A DNA stretch of 42,972 nucleotides from Chryseobacterium antibioticum (GTDB lineage Bacteria; Bacteroidota; Bacteroidia; Flavobacteriales; Weeksellaceae), in the NCBI RefSeq assembly GCF_012927325.1, contig NZ_JABBGI010000035.1, forward strand, positions 1 through 42,972, given 5' to 3'. The notes under the pieces were generated by a model. It did not search any database. It had not been told where the DNA came from and saw nothing but the letters and a program-made list of their open reading frames with translations. The translations under genes and the position numbers were made by a program. Below are positions 16,550-23,832 of this stretch, piece after piece. Each line of letters begins with the position of its first letter. Position 1 is the stretch's first letter.

Positions 16550-19384
16550 ATGCCAAAAGGAATAAAAAAAATAAAATTTGTATCCATAGCCAACGAAGCT
16601 AATAATTCAAATTCCAAATTTAGTCCGGATAGATGGGCGTGCGTTCCAGCCAATAAAAAAGCACATTTTCATATTAAGGATTGGCATAATGAAACAACGG
16701 ATGCCCAGAAGAAAGGAAAGATTTACTGGATTGTTTTAGACAAGGATAGAAAAAATATTGTTGACCGTCTTCAATGTATGACGGATAAACTGTTCTCTTA
16801 TAAGATCCCTAAAAACCTTTGTGGTTACCCTTACTACATCGAAGCAAGTATGACAGGAAAACCAGACTCCAACTTTACAGGGCTGTTCTTAAGCGGATAC
16901 TGTGATCCGCTTATTGTTTCCAGTGCGTGGAGCAGAACCAGAGGAGGCAAAACCATTAAAAATAAAAATAGCCAAAACTTCGGTTTATCATATGGAGAGG
17001 TCGTACATTTTCATGCCAGAACAGAAGGTATTAATGGAGAAATAGTGATCATAGAAGTTCACAATGAAATGTGGAACGGAGACTACAAGGTGCGTACATT
17101 ATATAATGTAGAAGTGAAGGACGGGCAGATCAATCTTGAAATTCCAAATACTTCACAGTGGAAAGCCCATATAAAACAGATTCAGGATAATGAAGAGTTT
17201 TATGTGAAAATTAAAAGAAAAAACGGGCCTTATCTTAAAGACAAGGAAGGAAATGAAAGACATGGTCAGTATCTGAACATCAAAAATCAACTTAAGGCAG
17301 TCAATAAAACAAAACCTTCCAATCAGACTCCTCTGATCATAGGACAACCGAAGAATAATATTGCAAGAGTAGGATCCTGTACATTTAAACAGATCAAGAT
17401 TACTGAAACCGATGAATTTCCTGTTTTTGTTGATGGGAAAACTAAGGTTAAGCCTATTTCTACCACACCATTAGAAGAAAAACATTTTGTCCATTTTGAT
17501 TTTGGTAAACCCGGATTGAGAGGAGATGCACAAAGTGTATTGAATCCTTTAATTTCCTTACTGAAAGCCAATCAGCATTCCAGAATAATAATAGACGGAC
17601 ATGCGGATGAAAGAGGCCCCGGAAATTATAATCTGAAACTGTCCCAGGATAGATCAGAAGCCATTATGAACTTTCTGAAAAGTAACGGACTGGGAAGCTC
17701 AAAATTTGAATGCCACGGACATGGAGAAAGCCAGTTGAAACATAAAGGAGCAAACCTCACTGAAGCCCAGCATCAGGAGAACAGACGCGCCTCAATTCGA
17801 TTCAATTACTATGAAAATACCTTTTCACCTATTGTTTTTGAAACGATTGCCCCATTTGACGGGAAAACAAAGAAATTGACAGTAAGTGCAGTAGGCAAAG
17901 AAAGAAAAGGTTGCCGCGGCAGTCATAAAGATGAAATAAAAGTATTGGATGGAACTATTTCCAAAACAGAGCCGAAAAACACGATCACTTATCCTGTAAG
18001 TGCCAATATCGGAGATGATTTTATCAAAAATTATGTACTTTATTTTGGAAAATACATCAACTACTTTTCCTCTATACACAAAAGCTATTATTTCTATATC
18101 AACAGTTGTACCTATTATCCACAAAAGGATAAACCGACAATCCACCTAAAAACTTATCCCGACATTGTCTGGCTGGCTCACGGAAAATATGATTATGAAG
18201 AAGATTATTTCTTCCATAATCACAGTCTGACCCTGCAAAAAGGCCTCGCGCCGGAATTTGAATCCTTGATAGATAGTATCTATAAATGGACTTCACTGAG
18301 TATGGTGGATTATATGGCCAAAAGAGTCCTGCTGGATTATATAAAAGCAGAAGCTCAGAAAATTGAGATAGGGCTGCATGCCATTCACAACCGTACCCAG
18401 GAAAAGAAAGGTGCAGCTTTAAGTCTTACAGGAACTACCGTAGATTTTATTGCTCAGACAAAATATACAAAATATGCCACAAGTGCAGCCATGTATGGTT
18501 TTGTCTGCCTTCAGATTGTAGTGGAAATCCTTATTCTGATTCTTACCAGAGGAAGAAGTGGAATCAGCAAGCTGAAGAAAATCAAGAAGATAGCTAAAGA
18601 ATTGAAAAAAGTCAAGAAGCTAATGGACAGCCTGCCTGAGGATGTGGAAATATTAGGCCCCTCTATGGCATACAGAAGCGGTCTCTACTATTATAAACAG
18701 GCAGACGGAAGAATTGCCCTGATATGGGAAGCTGATCTGAAAATAGAACCTGTGGTGGCGGTAGAGTATAAAAAGGAATTTGACCTTTTAGATTATATTA
18801 CCGACAAGACTGTAAAAGATAAGATTACCGGTAAACAAAAACAAAAAGACTTTGAAGATATACGGGATAAAGCAAAGGGAACCTACGAGGATAAGCTCAA
18901 TAATATTGCGGCTTCCATATCGATTGTGGGAGGGATAAGCATAGAACAAAACATAAAATATAATTTCCTCACGAAGTCTTATGGTTTTTCAAAACAAGCC
19001 GGAAATTTTTATGATGAAGCGAGGGGAGTTGTTGCCTATGGCCAGTATGTAAAGTTAGCAGCGGAAGTAAAACTGAAAATGGCATATGAAGATTTCATTT
19101 TTGGTCTAATTTATCATAAATTTGAAGGAAATCTTGAATTTAAAGGCAGTGCTTTAATTGGTTTGTATCAATCATATGGTAAGGATAAAGAGGGTTTTTA
19201 CATAGAGAATTATATCTCTTTTTCAGGACTTAAGGTAACTTTGAGTGCAAAAGCGAAATTGATGATTATTAAATACACAATTTTTGACGTTAGTACAGAC
19301 GATGAAAAAGGTAAACCCAAAGAATATGAACTGCTAGCTCCGGATAGAGTTAGATTATTTAAAATTTATTTATTGAAAATATAA
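16550..19384 (+). CDS. Candidate T6SS effector: OmpA-domain protein with membrane-active C-terminus
   Basis: The 944-residue protein has no signal peptide. Residues 1-240 look like tandem beta-sandwich modules (VVHFHARTEGINGEIVIIEV is the clearest part). Residues about 312-420 form an OmpA/MotB-type peptidoglycan-binding domain, with IDGHADERG, the NYNLKLSQDRSEAIMNFLKS helix and a final ENRRASIRF. A mixed region follows. A hydrophobic segment at about 645-663 (a Val/Leu/Ile run ending in LTRGR) leads into a Lys-rich amphipathic helix (KLKKIKKIAKELKKVKKLMD). The last 200 residues are rich in alternating hydrophobic and charged residues, suggesting beta-strands. It directly follows a PAAR-like gene and precedes a lipoprotein gene by four bases. 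I infer a needle-delivered toxin acting at the cell wall or inner membrane. The toxic activity is unidentified. Confidence 0.75.
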   Translation: MPKGIKKIKFVSIANEANNSNSKFSPDRWACVPANKKAHFHIKDWHNETTDAQKKGKIYWIVLDKDRKNIVDRLQCMTDKLFSYKIPKNLCGYPYYIEASMTGKPDSNFTGLFLSGYCDPLIVSSAWSRTRGGKTIKNKNSQNFGLSYGEVVHFHARTEGINGEIVIIEVHNEMWNGDYKVRTLYNVEVKDGQINLEIPNTSQWKAHIKQIQDNEEFYVKIKRKNGPYLKDKEGNERHGQYLNIKNQLKAVNKTKPSNQTPLIIGQPKNNIARVGSCTFKQIKITETDEFPVFVDGKTKVKPISTTPLEEKHFVHFDFGKPGLRGDAQSVLNPLISLLKANQHSRIIIDGHADERGPGNYNLKLSQDRSEAIMNFLKSNGLGSSKFECHGHGESQLKHKGANLTEAQHQENRRASIRFNYYENTFSPIVFETIAPFDGKTKKLTVSAVGKERKGCRGSHKDEIKVLDGTISKTEPKNTITYPVSANIGDDFIKNYVLYFGKYINYFSSIHKSYYFYINSCTYYPQKDKPTIHLKTYPDIVWLAHGKYDYEEDYFFHNHSLTLQKGLAPEFESLIDSIYKWTSLSMVDYMAKRVLLDYIKAEAQKIEIGLHAIHNRTQEKKGAALSLTGTTVDFIAQTKYTKYATSAAMYGFVCLQIVVEILILILTRGRSGISKLKKIKKIAKELKKVKKLMDSLPEDVEILGPSMAYRSGLYYYKQADGRIALIWEADLKIEPVVAVEYKKEFDLLDYITDKTVKDKITGKQKQKDFEDIRDKAKGTYEDKLNNIAASISIVGGISIEQNIKYNFLTKSYGFSKQAGNFYDEARGVVAYGQYVKLAAEVKLKMAYEDFIFGLIYHKFEGNLEFKGSALIGLYQSYGKDKEGFYIENYISFSGLKVTLSAKAKLMIIKYTIFDVSTDDEKGKPKEYELLAPDRVRLFKIYLLKI

Positions 19385-19388
19385 TGTT

Positions 19389-20360
19389 ATGAAAAGATAT
19401 ATTTTATTATTAACCATCTTATTAACAACTTTAAGCTGCTCTCAAACTTCTAACAATCAATTAAATATGAAACAGAATTCAGAAATTAATTCTAAAAATA
19501 TAATAGAAAAAACCCTTCAGAATATAAAGCACTACCCAAAAGAGCCTAAATATGTTATTTACCATACGAATGGGATGTGCAATTTTGAAATTTTTATAAA
19601 TGATATTAAAGTTACAAAAAGCTTTAATAATGAATCATTTAGTACAGGAAATGAGATCAATCCATATCTTACTGGAAATACCAACACATTAAAGGTCGTT
19701 CTTTATCCACGGGAAGATTTAGAAAAATTAGACGGTCAGACAGAGTTTGATGTAAAAGTGGAGTCTTATGAAAATACGGACAAGCTTTCAGCTGAAAAAC
19801 AGCAGGATAACTTATTTGTCTATAATGCACCAAAGGATAAGGATAAATTATTTAAAGATGCAGGAAAAGACCGTTTTGAAGAAACAAAAACATTTAAGCT
19901 GTCCAATGTACCTTATACCATAGAGGGCTGGAAAGACAGCCAGGATCTGAGAAATCTTGACAAAAAAATATTGGAAGCCAAGGTACTTGAAGCGTATAAA
20001 ATGATTGAGGCTGCTTTTAAAGCAAAGGATATGGATAAAATTGCACAGTTTTCTTACAATAAAATAAAAGACCAGGCAGTTTCCCAGTATTTTGATAAAG
20101 ATGAAGTGCAGGAAGGCTGGGATGAATTGATCTCTATTGCAAAAGCCGAAAATTTAGAATTTATGCCGTTGAGTAACTACGAATTGGTTTTCTATGGAGA
20201 TGGAAAGCTGGTAGGATTAAAAAGCATCAAGAAAGAGAAAGGCTTCAGAGGTGCTTCTGCTTTACTGTGCAAATTTAAGAAAGATGGAAGTTGGACCGGA
20301 GCTGAATTAGATTATTTATTACATATCCCAAAGGGAAAAACAGAATTTGAGATCTATTAA
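19389..20360 (+). CDS. Lipoprotein, candidate immunity protein for the OmpA-domain effector
   Basis: The family is not recognised. The 323-residue protein has a lipoprotein signal (lipobox LSC, Cys17) followed by an Asn/Gln-rich linker. Residues about 55-160 look like a beta-rich domain (YVIYHTNGMCNFEIFINDIKV region). The C-terminal part has a helical KILEAKVLEAYKMIEAAFKA segment and then an NTF2-like-sized domain. It starts four bases after the effector gene, and the base composition becomes more AT-rich. A membrane-anchored periplasmic protein directly behind a candidate toxin is the standard place for an immunity protein, but nothing in the sequence proves it. Confidence 0.68.
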   Translation: MKRYILLLTILLTTLSCSQTSNNQLNMKQNSEINSKNIIEKTLQNIKHYPKEPKYVIYHTNGMCNFEIFINDIKVTKSFNNESFSTGNEINPYLTGNTNTLKVVLYPREDLEKLDGQTEFDVKVESYENTDKLSAEKQQDNLFVYNAPKDKDKLFKDAGKDRFEETKTFKLSNVPYTIEGWKDSQDLRNLDKKILEAKVLEAYKMIEAAFKAKDMDKIAQFSYNKIKDQAVSQYFDKDEVQEGWDELISIAKAENLEFMPLSNYELVFYGDGKLVGLKSIKKEKGFRGASALLCKFKKDGSWTGAELDYLLHIPKGKTEFEIY

Positions 20361-20836
20361 TGTTTAAATATTTTTTAATCTACGAAGAAAACTGTGAGAC
20401 CACTCTTTCTGAAGAGGAGTTTTATAAGCGGTTTACATACATGAGCTACCGATACATCAATATGAGAAGAGAAGGTGGGATCAGGTATGTGTCATTTCAT
20501 TTTAAAAATAATGGGTTTTCCAAGTCTCTTTTTTACCTGTCCACAAAAATATCTTTTATTCCATCAGGGAACAGGTCAAAAGTAACTATTCGTTATGAAC
20601 CTAACTATTTTTCGATAGCTTTATGCCTTGCGGTTGCATTGGGGATAAGCATATTGCCTGCTCTATTTGTTGAGGTAATAAAAATTGATCATAAGCCCCA
20701 TATCGTTGGTTTTACAGATAGACTTCTGATCGCTTCCATTTCAATAATACCATTAGGCTTTTTAGTAGCTGATATATTCAACTATCATAAAGCTAAGAAT
20801 TGGATGAGAAAAGAGCTGTCGTTGCACTGTCATTGA
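20360..20836 (+). CDS. Two-helix membrane protein, unknown
   Basis: Not recognised. The 158-residue protein has a soluble N-terminal half rich in aromatic and basic residues. Two membrane segments follow, at about 85-107 (SIALCLAVALGISILPALFVEVI) and 121-140 (LLIASISIIPLGFLVADIF), with a basic tail. The ATG overlaps the stop of the preceding lipoprotein gene by one base (TAATG), showing translational coupling. It may help that lipoprotein protect the cell, or be a second immunity factor; this is inference from position. Confidence 0.68.
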   Translation: MFKYFLIYEENCETTLSEEEFYKRFTYMSYRYINMRREGGIRYVSFHFKNNGFSKSLFYLSTKISFIPSGNRSKVTIRYEPNYFSIALCLAVALGISILPALFVEVIKIDHKPHIVGFTDRLLIASISIIPLGFLVADIFNYHKAKNWMRKELSLHCH

Positions 20837-20874
20837 AGATGCTCATTTGTTTTAAAATAATAATAAGAAATACA

Positions 20875-21228
20875 ATGAAACATATTTTAATTATTTTAGG
20901 CTGTTTTCTTGCGTTGAGCTGTCATTCACAAAAAAAGAAAGATCCCCAACTTATAGGGAAATGGGAAGGCGCGCTGAAAGATTCAAAAACGGGAAGTTCA
21001 ATAGACAAGATTGTTCTGGAATTCACAAAAGAAGGTAAATTTCGTCAATACCTTGGAGAAGGTAAAATGCAGAATACAATAGAATCAACCTTTGAAGTTC
21101 AAAATGATAAAATAATCACCGTGGATCAGGACACGAAGGAGAAATCTGAAAGTAAATACACCATTAAAAACGATACATTAACCATTCTCTATGAAGGAAT
21201 GGAAAATAAATATATAAAACTTAAATAG
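20875..21228 (+). CDS. Small lipocalin-like lipoprotein
   Basis: The 117-residue protein has a lipoprotein signal (LSC, Cys16) followed by a compact beta-rich domain. It starts LIGKWEGALKDSKTG and continues with VLEFTKEGKFRQYLGEGK and KYTIKNDTLTILYEG. This pattern is typical of the lipocalin-like and related small beta-barrel lipoproteins abundant in Bacteroidota. I chose ATG 20875 because it gives a clean signal peptide; an in-frame ATG at 20800 would overlap the previous gene and bury the signal. The ligand is unknown. It sits in the run of envelope proteins after the candidate effector. Confidence 0.72.
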   Translation: MKHILIILGCFLALSCHSQKKKDPQLIGKWEGALKDSKTGSSIDKIVLEFTKEGKFRQYLGEGKMQNTIESTFEVQNDKIITVDQDTKEKSESKYTIKNDTLTILYEGMENKYIKLK

Positions 21229-21255
21229 GGAATGGACGTAAGCACCTTTCCCTAT
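21225..21255 (+). other. Intercistronic hairpin
   Basis: Arms ATAGGGAA (21225-21232) and TTCCCTAT (21248-21255) overlap the stop codon of the small lipoprotein gene. There is no T-run after the stem on the plus strand, so it is more likely an mRNA-processing or stability element than a terminator. Confidence 0.4.
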
Positions 21256-21269
21256 AAAAAGATCCACGC

Positions 21270-21923
21270 ATGACTTTTTTTGGATACTTTGTTCTGATAG
21301 TTGGCCTATTATCAGTGTATTTAGCCTACAGAATATTTGATAAAATACGGAAAAAGAAAAGCTCGGTAAAGGGAAAAGAAGGTTTTGTGGAAAAAGGATT
21401 TGTCTTTCTTTTTATCTGTCTTTTAATGATTTCCATCAACTCATTAACGATGATCCTGTCCTACACTTTCTTTTGGGAAAAAGCATACAGAAGTGTAAGT
21501 GAAAACCAGTATGAAGCAGTAGTAATCGGTTATAAAAAAGAGATCACAAGAACTCAAAATTTCAGAAGCTCATCCTATCATAATACGGCAATCTACTTTC
21601 CCAAAGTGAAATATGTGAATTCAGAAGGAAAGGAAGTGATAAAAGTAGTGAATATGACGAGCAATCATCCTCCTTCTCTCGGACAAACGCTGAACGTTAC
21701 AGATAGCACAACCAGAGGAAGTGCCAATAATACCGACATAAATGGGCTCGTGTTTATTGTCGGTTGTATTTTCACCGGAGTTGCCGCATTTTTTGCCGTT
21801 TTAATAGCTACTTACGCCACAGAATATTCCCTGAAAAAAAGAATGACTGTATCTGCATATAGTGCAATTATCTTGTGTGTGATTAATGGGGTAGGTGTAC
21901 TTCTGATTTATCTCAGACAGTGA
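21270..21923 (+). CDS. DUF3592-like membrane protein
   Basis: The 217-residue protein has hydrophobic segments near residues 3-21, 45-70, 155-180 and 190-214. Between the second and third lies an extracytoplasmic domain with the DUF3592-like pattern: a Tyr-rich strand YEAVVIGYKKE, then YFPKVKYVNSEGKEV. Proteins of this type are found in bacterial envelopes, frequently near type VI or toxin loci, and have no assigned function. It is 41 bases behind the small lipoprotein gene and 117 before the GIDE gene, so it probably closes the accessory module. Confidence 0.68.
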   Translation: MTFFGYFVLIVGLLSVYLAYRIFDKIRKKKSSVKGKEGFVEKGFVFLFICLLMISINSLTMILSYTFFWEKAYRSVSENQYEAVVIGYKKEITRTQNFRSSSYHNTAIYFPKVKYVNSEGKEVIKVVNMTSNHPPSLGQTLNVTDSTTRGSANNTDINGLVFIVGCIFTGVAAFFAVLIATYATEYSLKKRMTVSAYSAIILCVINGVGVLLIYLRQ

Positions 21924-21992
21924 AGGTAAAAAAAGTTTTTGATTTCTGTAAAAAGCATGTTGTAAATACTGACCTCATTCTAAAATAAAATG

Positions 21993-22000
21993 TATTTTTG
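21993..22000 (+). promoter_or_regulatory. -7 promoter element (TATTTTTG) for the GIDE-LemA operon
   Basis: A TAnnTTTG match lies 41 bases before the GIDE gene start. No TTG is found 17-23 bases upstream (the nearest is about 30 bases away), so confidence is moderate. Confidence 0.45.
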
Positions 22001-22040
22001 AATGTATAACTACGAAATCTTAAACTAGCACACAAAATAC

Positions 22041-22823
22041 ATGGAGAATAAAAATAGAGCATCGAAAGCAGTTTACGTCTTTTTAGGAGTTGTATTATTC
22101 TGTTTTCTCTATTTTATCTTATGGCTCATTTTCAAAGAAAAAATGCCTCTGCACCTGTATTTGTATGAAATTTCTAAAAATTACGACCGCTATGCAGAAC
22201 GCGCTTTTGTTATCCTGCCTTTAATGTTTTTTGTAGCTGTAGTGATACAGTTGCTCCGGCCTACGTCGGCTAAACGTTTTCTGAGACTTCAGTCGGCAAT
22301 TCCTACCTCAAAAATAAAATCTCTGGCCAAAGGATTAGTAGAGATCGAAGGAGCCCTGATCATCAGGCAGCCCCTCATCTCACCTGTAGACCATGAAGAA
22401 TGCATCGGGTACTATTATACCATTGAAAATATCAGTCAGGATTCTGACGGCAAAAATTCATATTCTACCATTCATAGAGAAACCCAATGCAATGCTTTTC
22501 AGATCAAAGATGATACAGGAATTATAGATGTAATACCCGAAGGGATTGAACTGGTACTTTTGAACGAAACAAACGTAAGAAGCAGTGGTCATAAACGCTA
22601 TACAGAAACCCTCTTAAAAAACGGACAAAAAATGCTTCTCGTAGGATATGCAGATTCAGATAACGGAGTTCCATTCATCAGAAAGGATGATCATTACAAG
22701 GTTTTAGGCATTACTTCCGCATCGGGAATTTCTGTCTGGAACAATTATCAGCCGCTTTTACGGTCATTCATGTTTACCTGTTCAGCAATTATTATAATCA
22801 TTATATACATACTTATACAATAA
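22041..22823 (+). CDS. GIDE-domain membrane protein
   Basis: The 260-residue protein has hydrophobic segments at about residues 10-30, 53-70 and 240-259. Between them is a domain that resembles the GIDE domain of eukaryotic MULAN/MAPL: GLVEIEGALIIRQPLISPVDHEECIGYYYTIE, and later NGQKMLLVGYADSDNG. Bacterial GIDE proteins lack the RING finger and are often found with LemA, as here. Their function is unknown to me beyond an envelope location. The stop overlaps the lemA start by one base, so the pair is translationally coupled. Confidence 0.72.
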   Translation: MENKNRASKAVYVFLGVVLFCFLYFILWLIFKEKMPLHLYLYEISKNYDRYAERAFVILPLMFFVAVVIQLLRPTSAKRFLRLQSAIPTSKIKSLAKGLVEIEGALIIRQPLISPVDHEECIGYYYTIENISQDSDGKNSYSTIHRETQCNAFQIKDDTGIIDVIPEGIELVLLNETNVRSSGHKRYTETLLKNGQKMLLVGYADSDNGVPFIRKDDHYKVLGITSASGISVWNNYQPLLRSFMFTCSAIIIIIIYILIQ

Positions 22824-23383
22824 TGAATCAGACTACTGCAATGGCATTAGCCGTACTGCTCGCTGTAGCCGTAATCAGCTTTTTCATCAACCTGTATAAC
22901 AAGTTGGTGATGATGAAATTCAACGTGGAAAAGGCCTACAGCAATATAGATGTTGTTCTTAAACAAAGGGCAGATGAAATTCCCAACCTTGTAAGTGTCG
23001 CCAAACATTTCATGAATTACGAAAAAGAAATCCTCACCCGCCTTACGGAGCTGAGGGCTTCTTACCATAATGCATCCGGTTCCAATCAAAAAACAGGGCT
23101 TGCCAATGAAACCTCAAGAGCTCTGAAATCATTCTTTGCCGTATCAGAGAATTATCCGGAACTGAAGTCTAACAATAACTTTATGGAACTTCAGAAAAGA
23201 ATTTCTGAGCTGGAAAATAAAATAGCAGACCGGAGAGAATTCTTTAACGAAAGCGTCAATCTTTATAATATTGGTATTCATGAATTTCCCAACGTGATTT
23301 TTGCCAAAATGTTCGGGTATAAAGACAAAACCTTACTGGAAATCCCCAGCTCAGAAAAACAGTATGATGGAGTTCAATTTTAA
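22823..23383 (+). CDS. lemA: LemA family protein
   Basis: The 186-residue protein has one N-terminal membrane segment (about residues 5-24) and the LemA core: FINLYNKLVMMKFNVEKAYSNIDVVLKQRADEIPNLV, seen as a conserved YSNIDVVLKQRADEIPNLV stretch, then long helices and a C-terminal NIGIHEFPNVIFAKMFGY. LemA proteins are periplasm-facing helical bundles of unclear function, named after a Listeria epitope. Length matches the family. It lies between a GIDE protein and a three-helix membrane protein with overlapping reading frames, so the three probably form one membrane complex. Confidence 0.93.
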   Translation: MNQTTAMALAVLLAVAVISFFINLYNKLVMMKFNVEKAYSNIDVVLKQRADEIPNLVSVAKHFMNYEKEILTRLTELRASYHNASGSNQKTGLANETSRALKSFFAVSENYPELKSNNNFMELQKRISELENKIADRREFFNESVNLYNIGIHEFPNVIFAKMFGYKDKTLLEIPSSEKQYDGVQF

Positions 23384-23750
23384 TACCTTTTTCGGATTCG
23401 AGCACGATCTTACAGCTCATCCCGAAGCTGCCATATTCGGAGCCATGTTTGCACCGATAGTACTCCTGATTCCAATATCGGTCATAGGCTGGATATTCAG
23501 AAAACTCAAACTTAATATGTACATCATCCATGCCCTTTTGTATACGCTCATGTTTACATTTGTACTCGGATCTTTTTCTATGCTTATCCTTTTCTTTATA
23601 ACGGATAAAGATGGAATTAAACTGGCCTACTGCTGGCTGGCCATTCTTGCAGGGATGTTCTTTTTTAGTTTGATGAACGCGAATACCATCACCAAAATGT
23701 TCACAGACTGGCTAAAAGTCACCAAGGAAAAGGACAATTCACACAGTTAA
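23364..23750 (+). CDS. Three-helix membrane protein of the GIDE-LemA operon
   Basis: Not recognised. The 128-residue protein has hydrophobic segments at about residues 24-45, 53-78 and 86-105, and a Lys-rich C-terminal tail. The likely starts (ATG at 23364 or the next codon, 23367) lie inside the last 20 bases of lemA, so it is translationally coupled. An in-frame start at 23301 would overlap lemA much further and adds only a polar stretch. It is the third member of this compact membrane operon. Confidence 0.68.
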   Translation: MMEFNFNTFFGFEHDLTAHPEAAIFGAMFAPIVLLIPISVIGWIFRKLKLNMYIIHALLYTLMFTFVLGSFSMLILFFITDKDGIKLAYCWLAILAGMFFFSLMNANTITKMFTDWLKVTKEKDNSHS

Positions 23751-23783
23751 TTTTGAAAAATTTACGTCAAAAAAAATAAAAAA

Positions 23784-23810
23784 AGCCGGTTCAACAATAT
23801 TGAACCGGCT
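23784..23810. terminator. Bidirectional terminator hairpin
   Basis: Perfect 11-base arms AGCCGGTTCAA (23784-23794) and TTGAACCGGCT (23800-23810) enclose a CAATA loop. On the minus strand a long T-rich tract follows, so it terminates the endonuclease gene well. It lies between convergent genes and may also serve the LemA operon. Confidence 0.85.
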
Positions 23811-23832
23811 ATACATTATAGTTGAAAATTAA

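Noticed and set aside
16550..19384. Classification of the OmpA-domain protein as an ordinary outer-membrane or peptidoglycan-anchoring protein
   Set aside because: There is no signal peptide or outer-membrane barrel, and the gene is locked to a PAAR-like gene.
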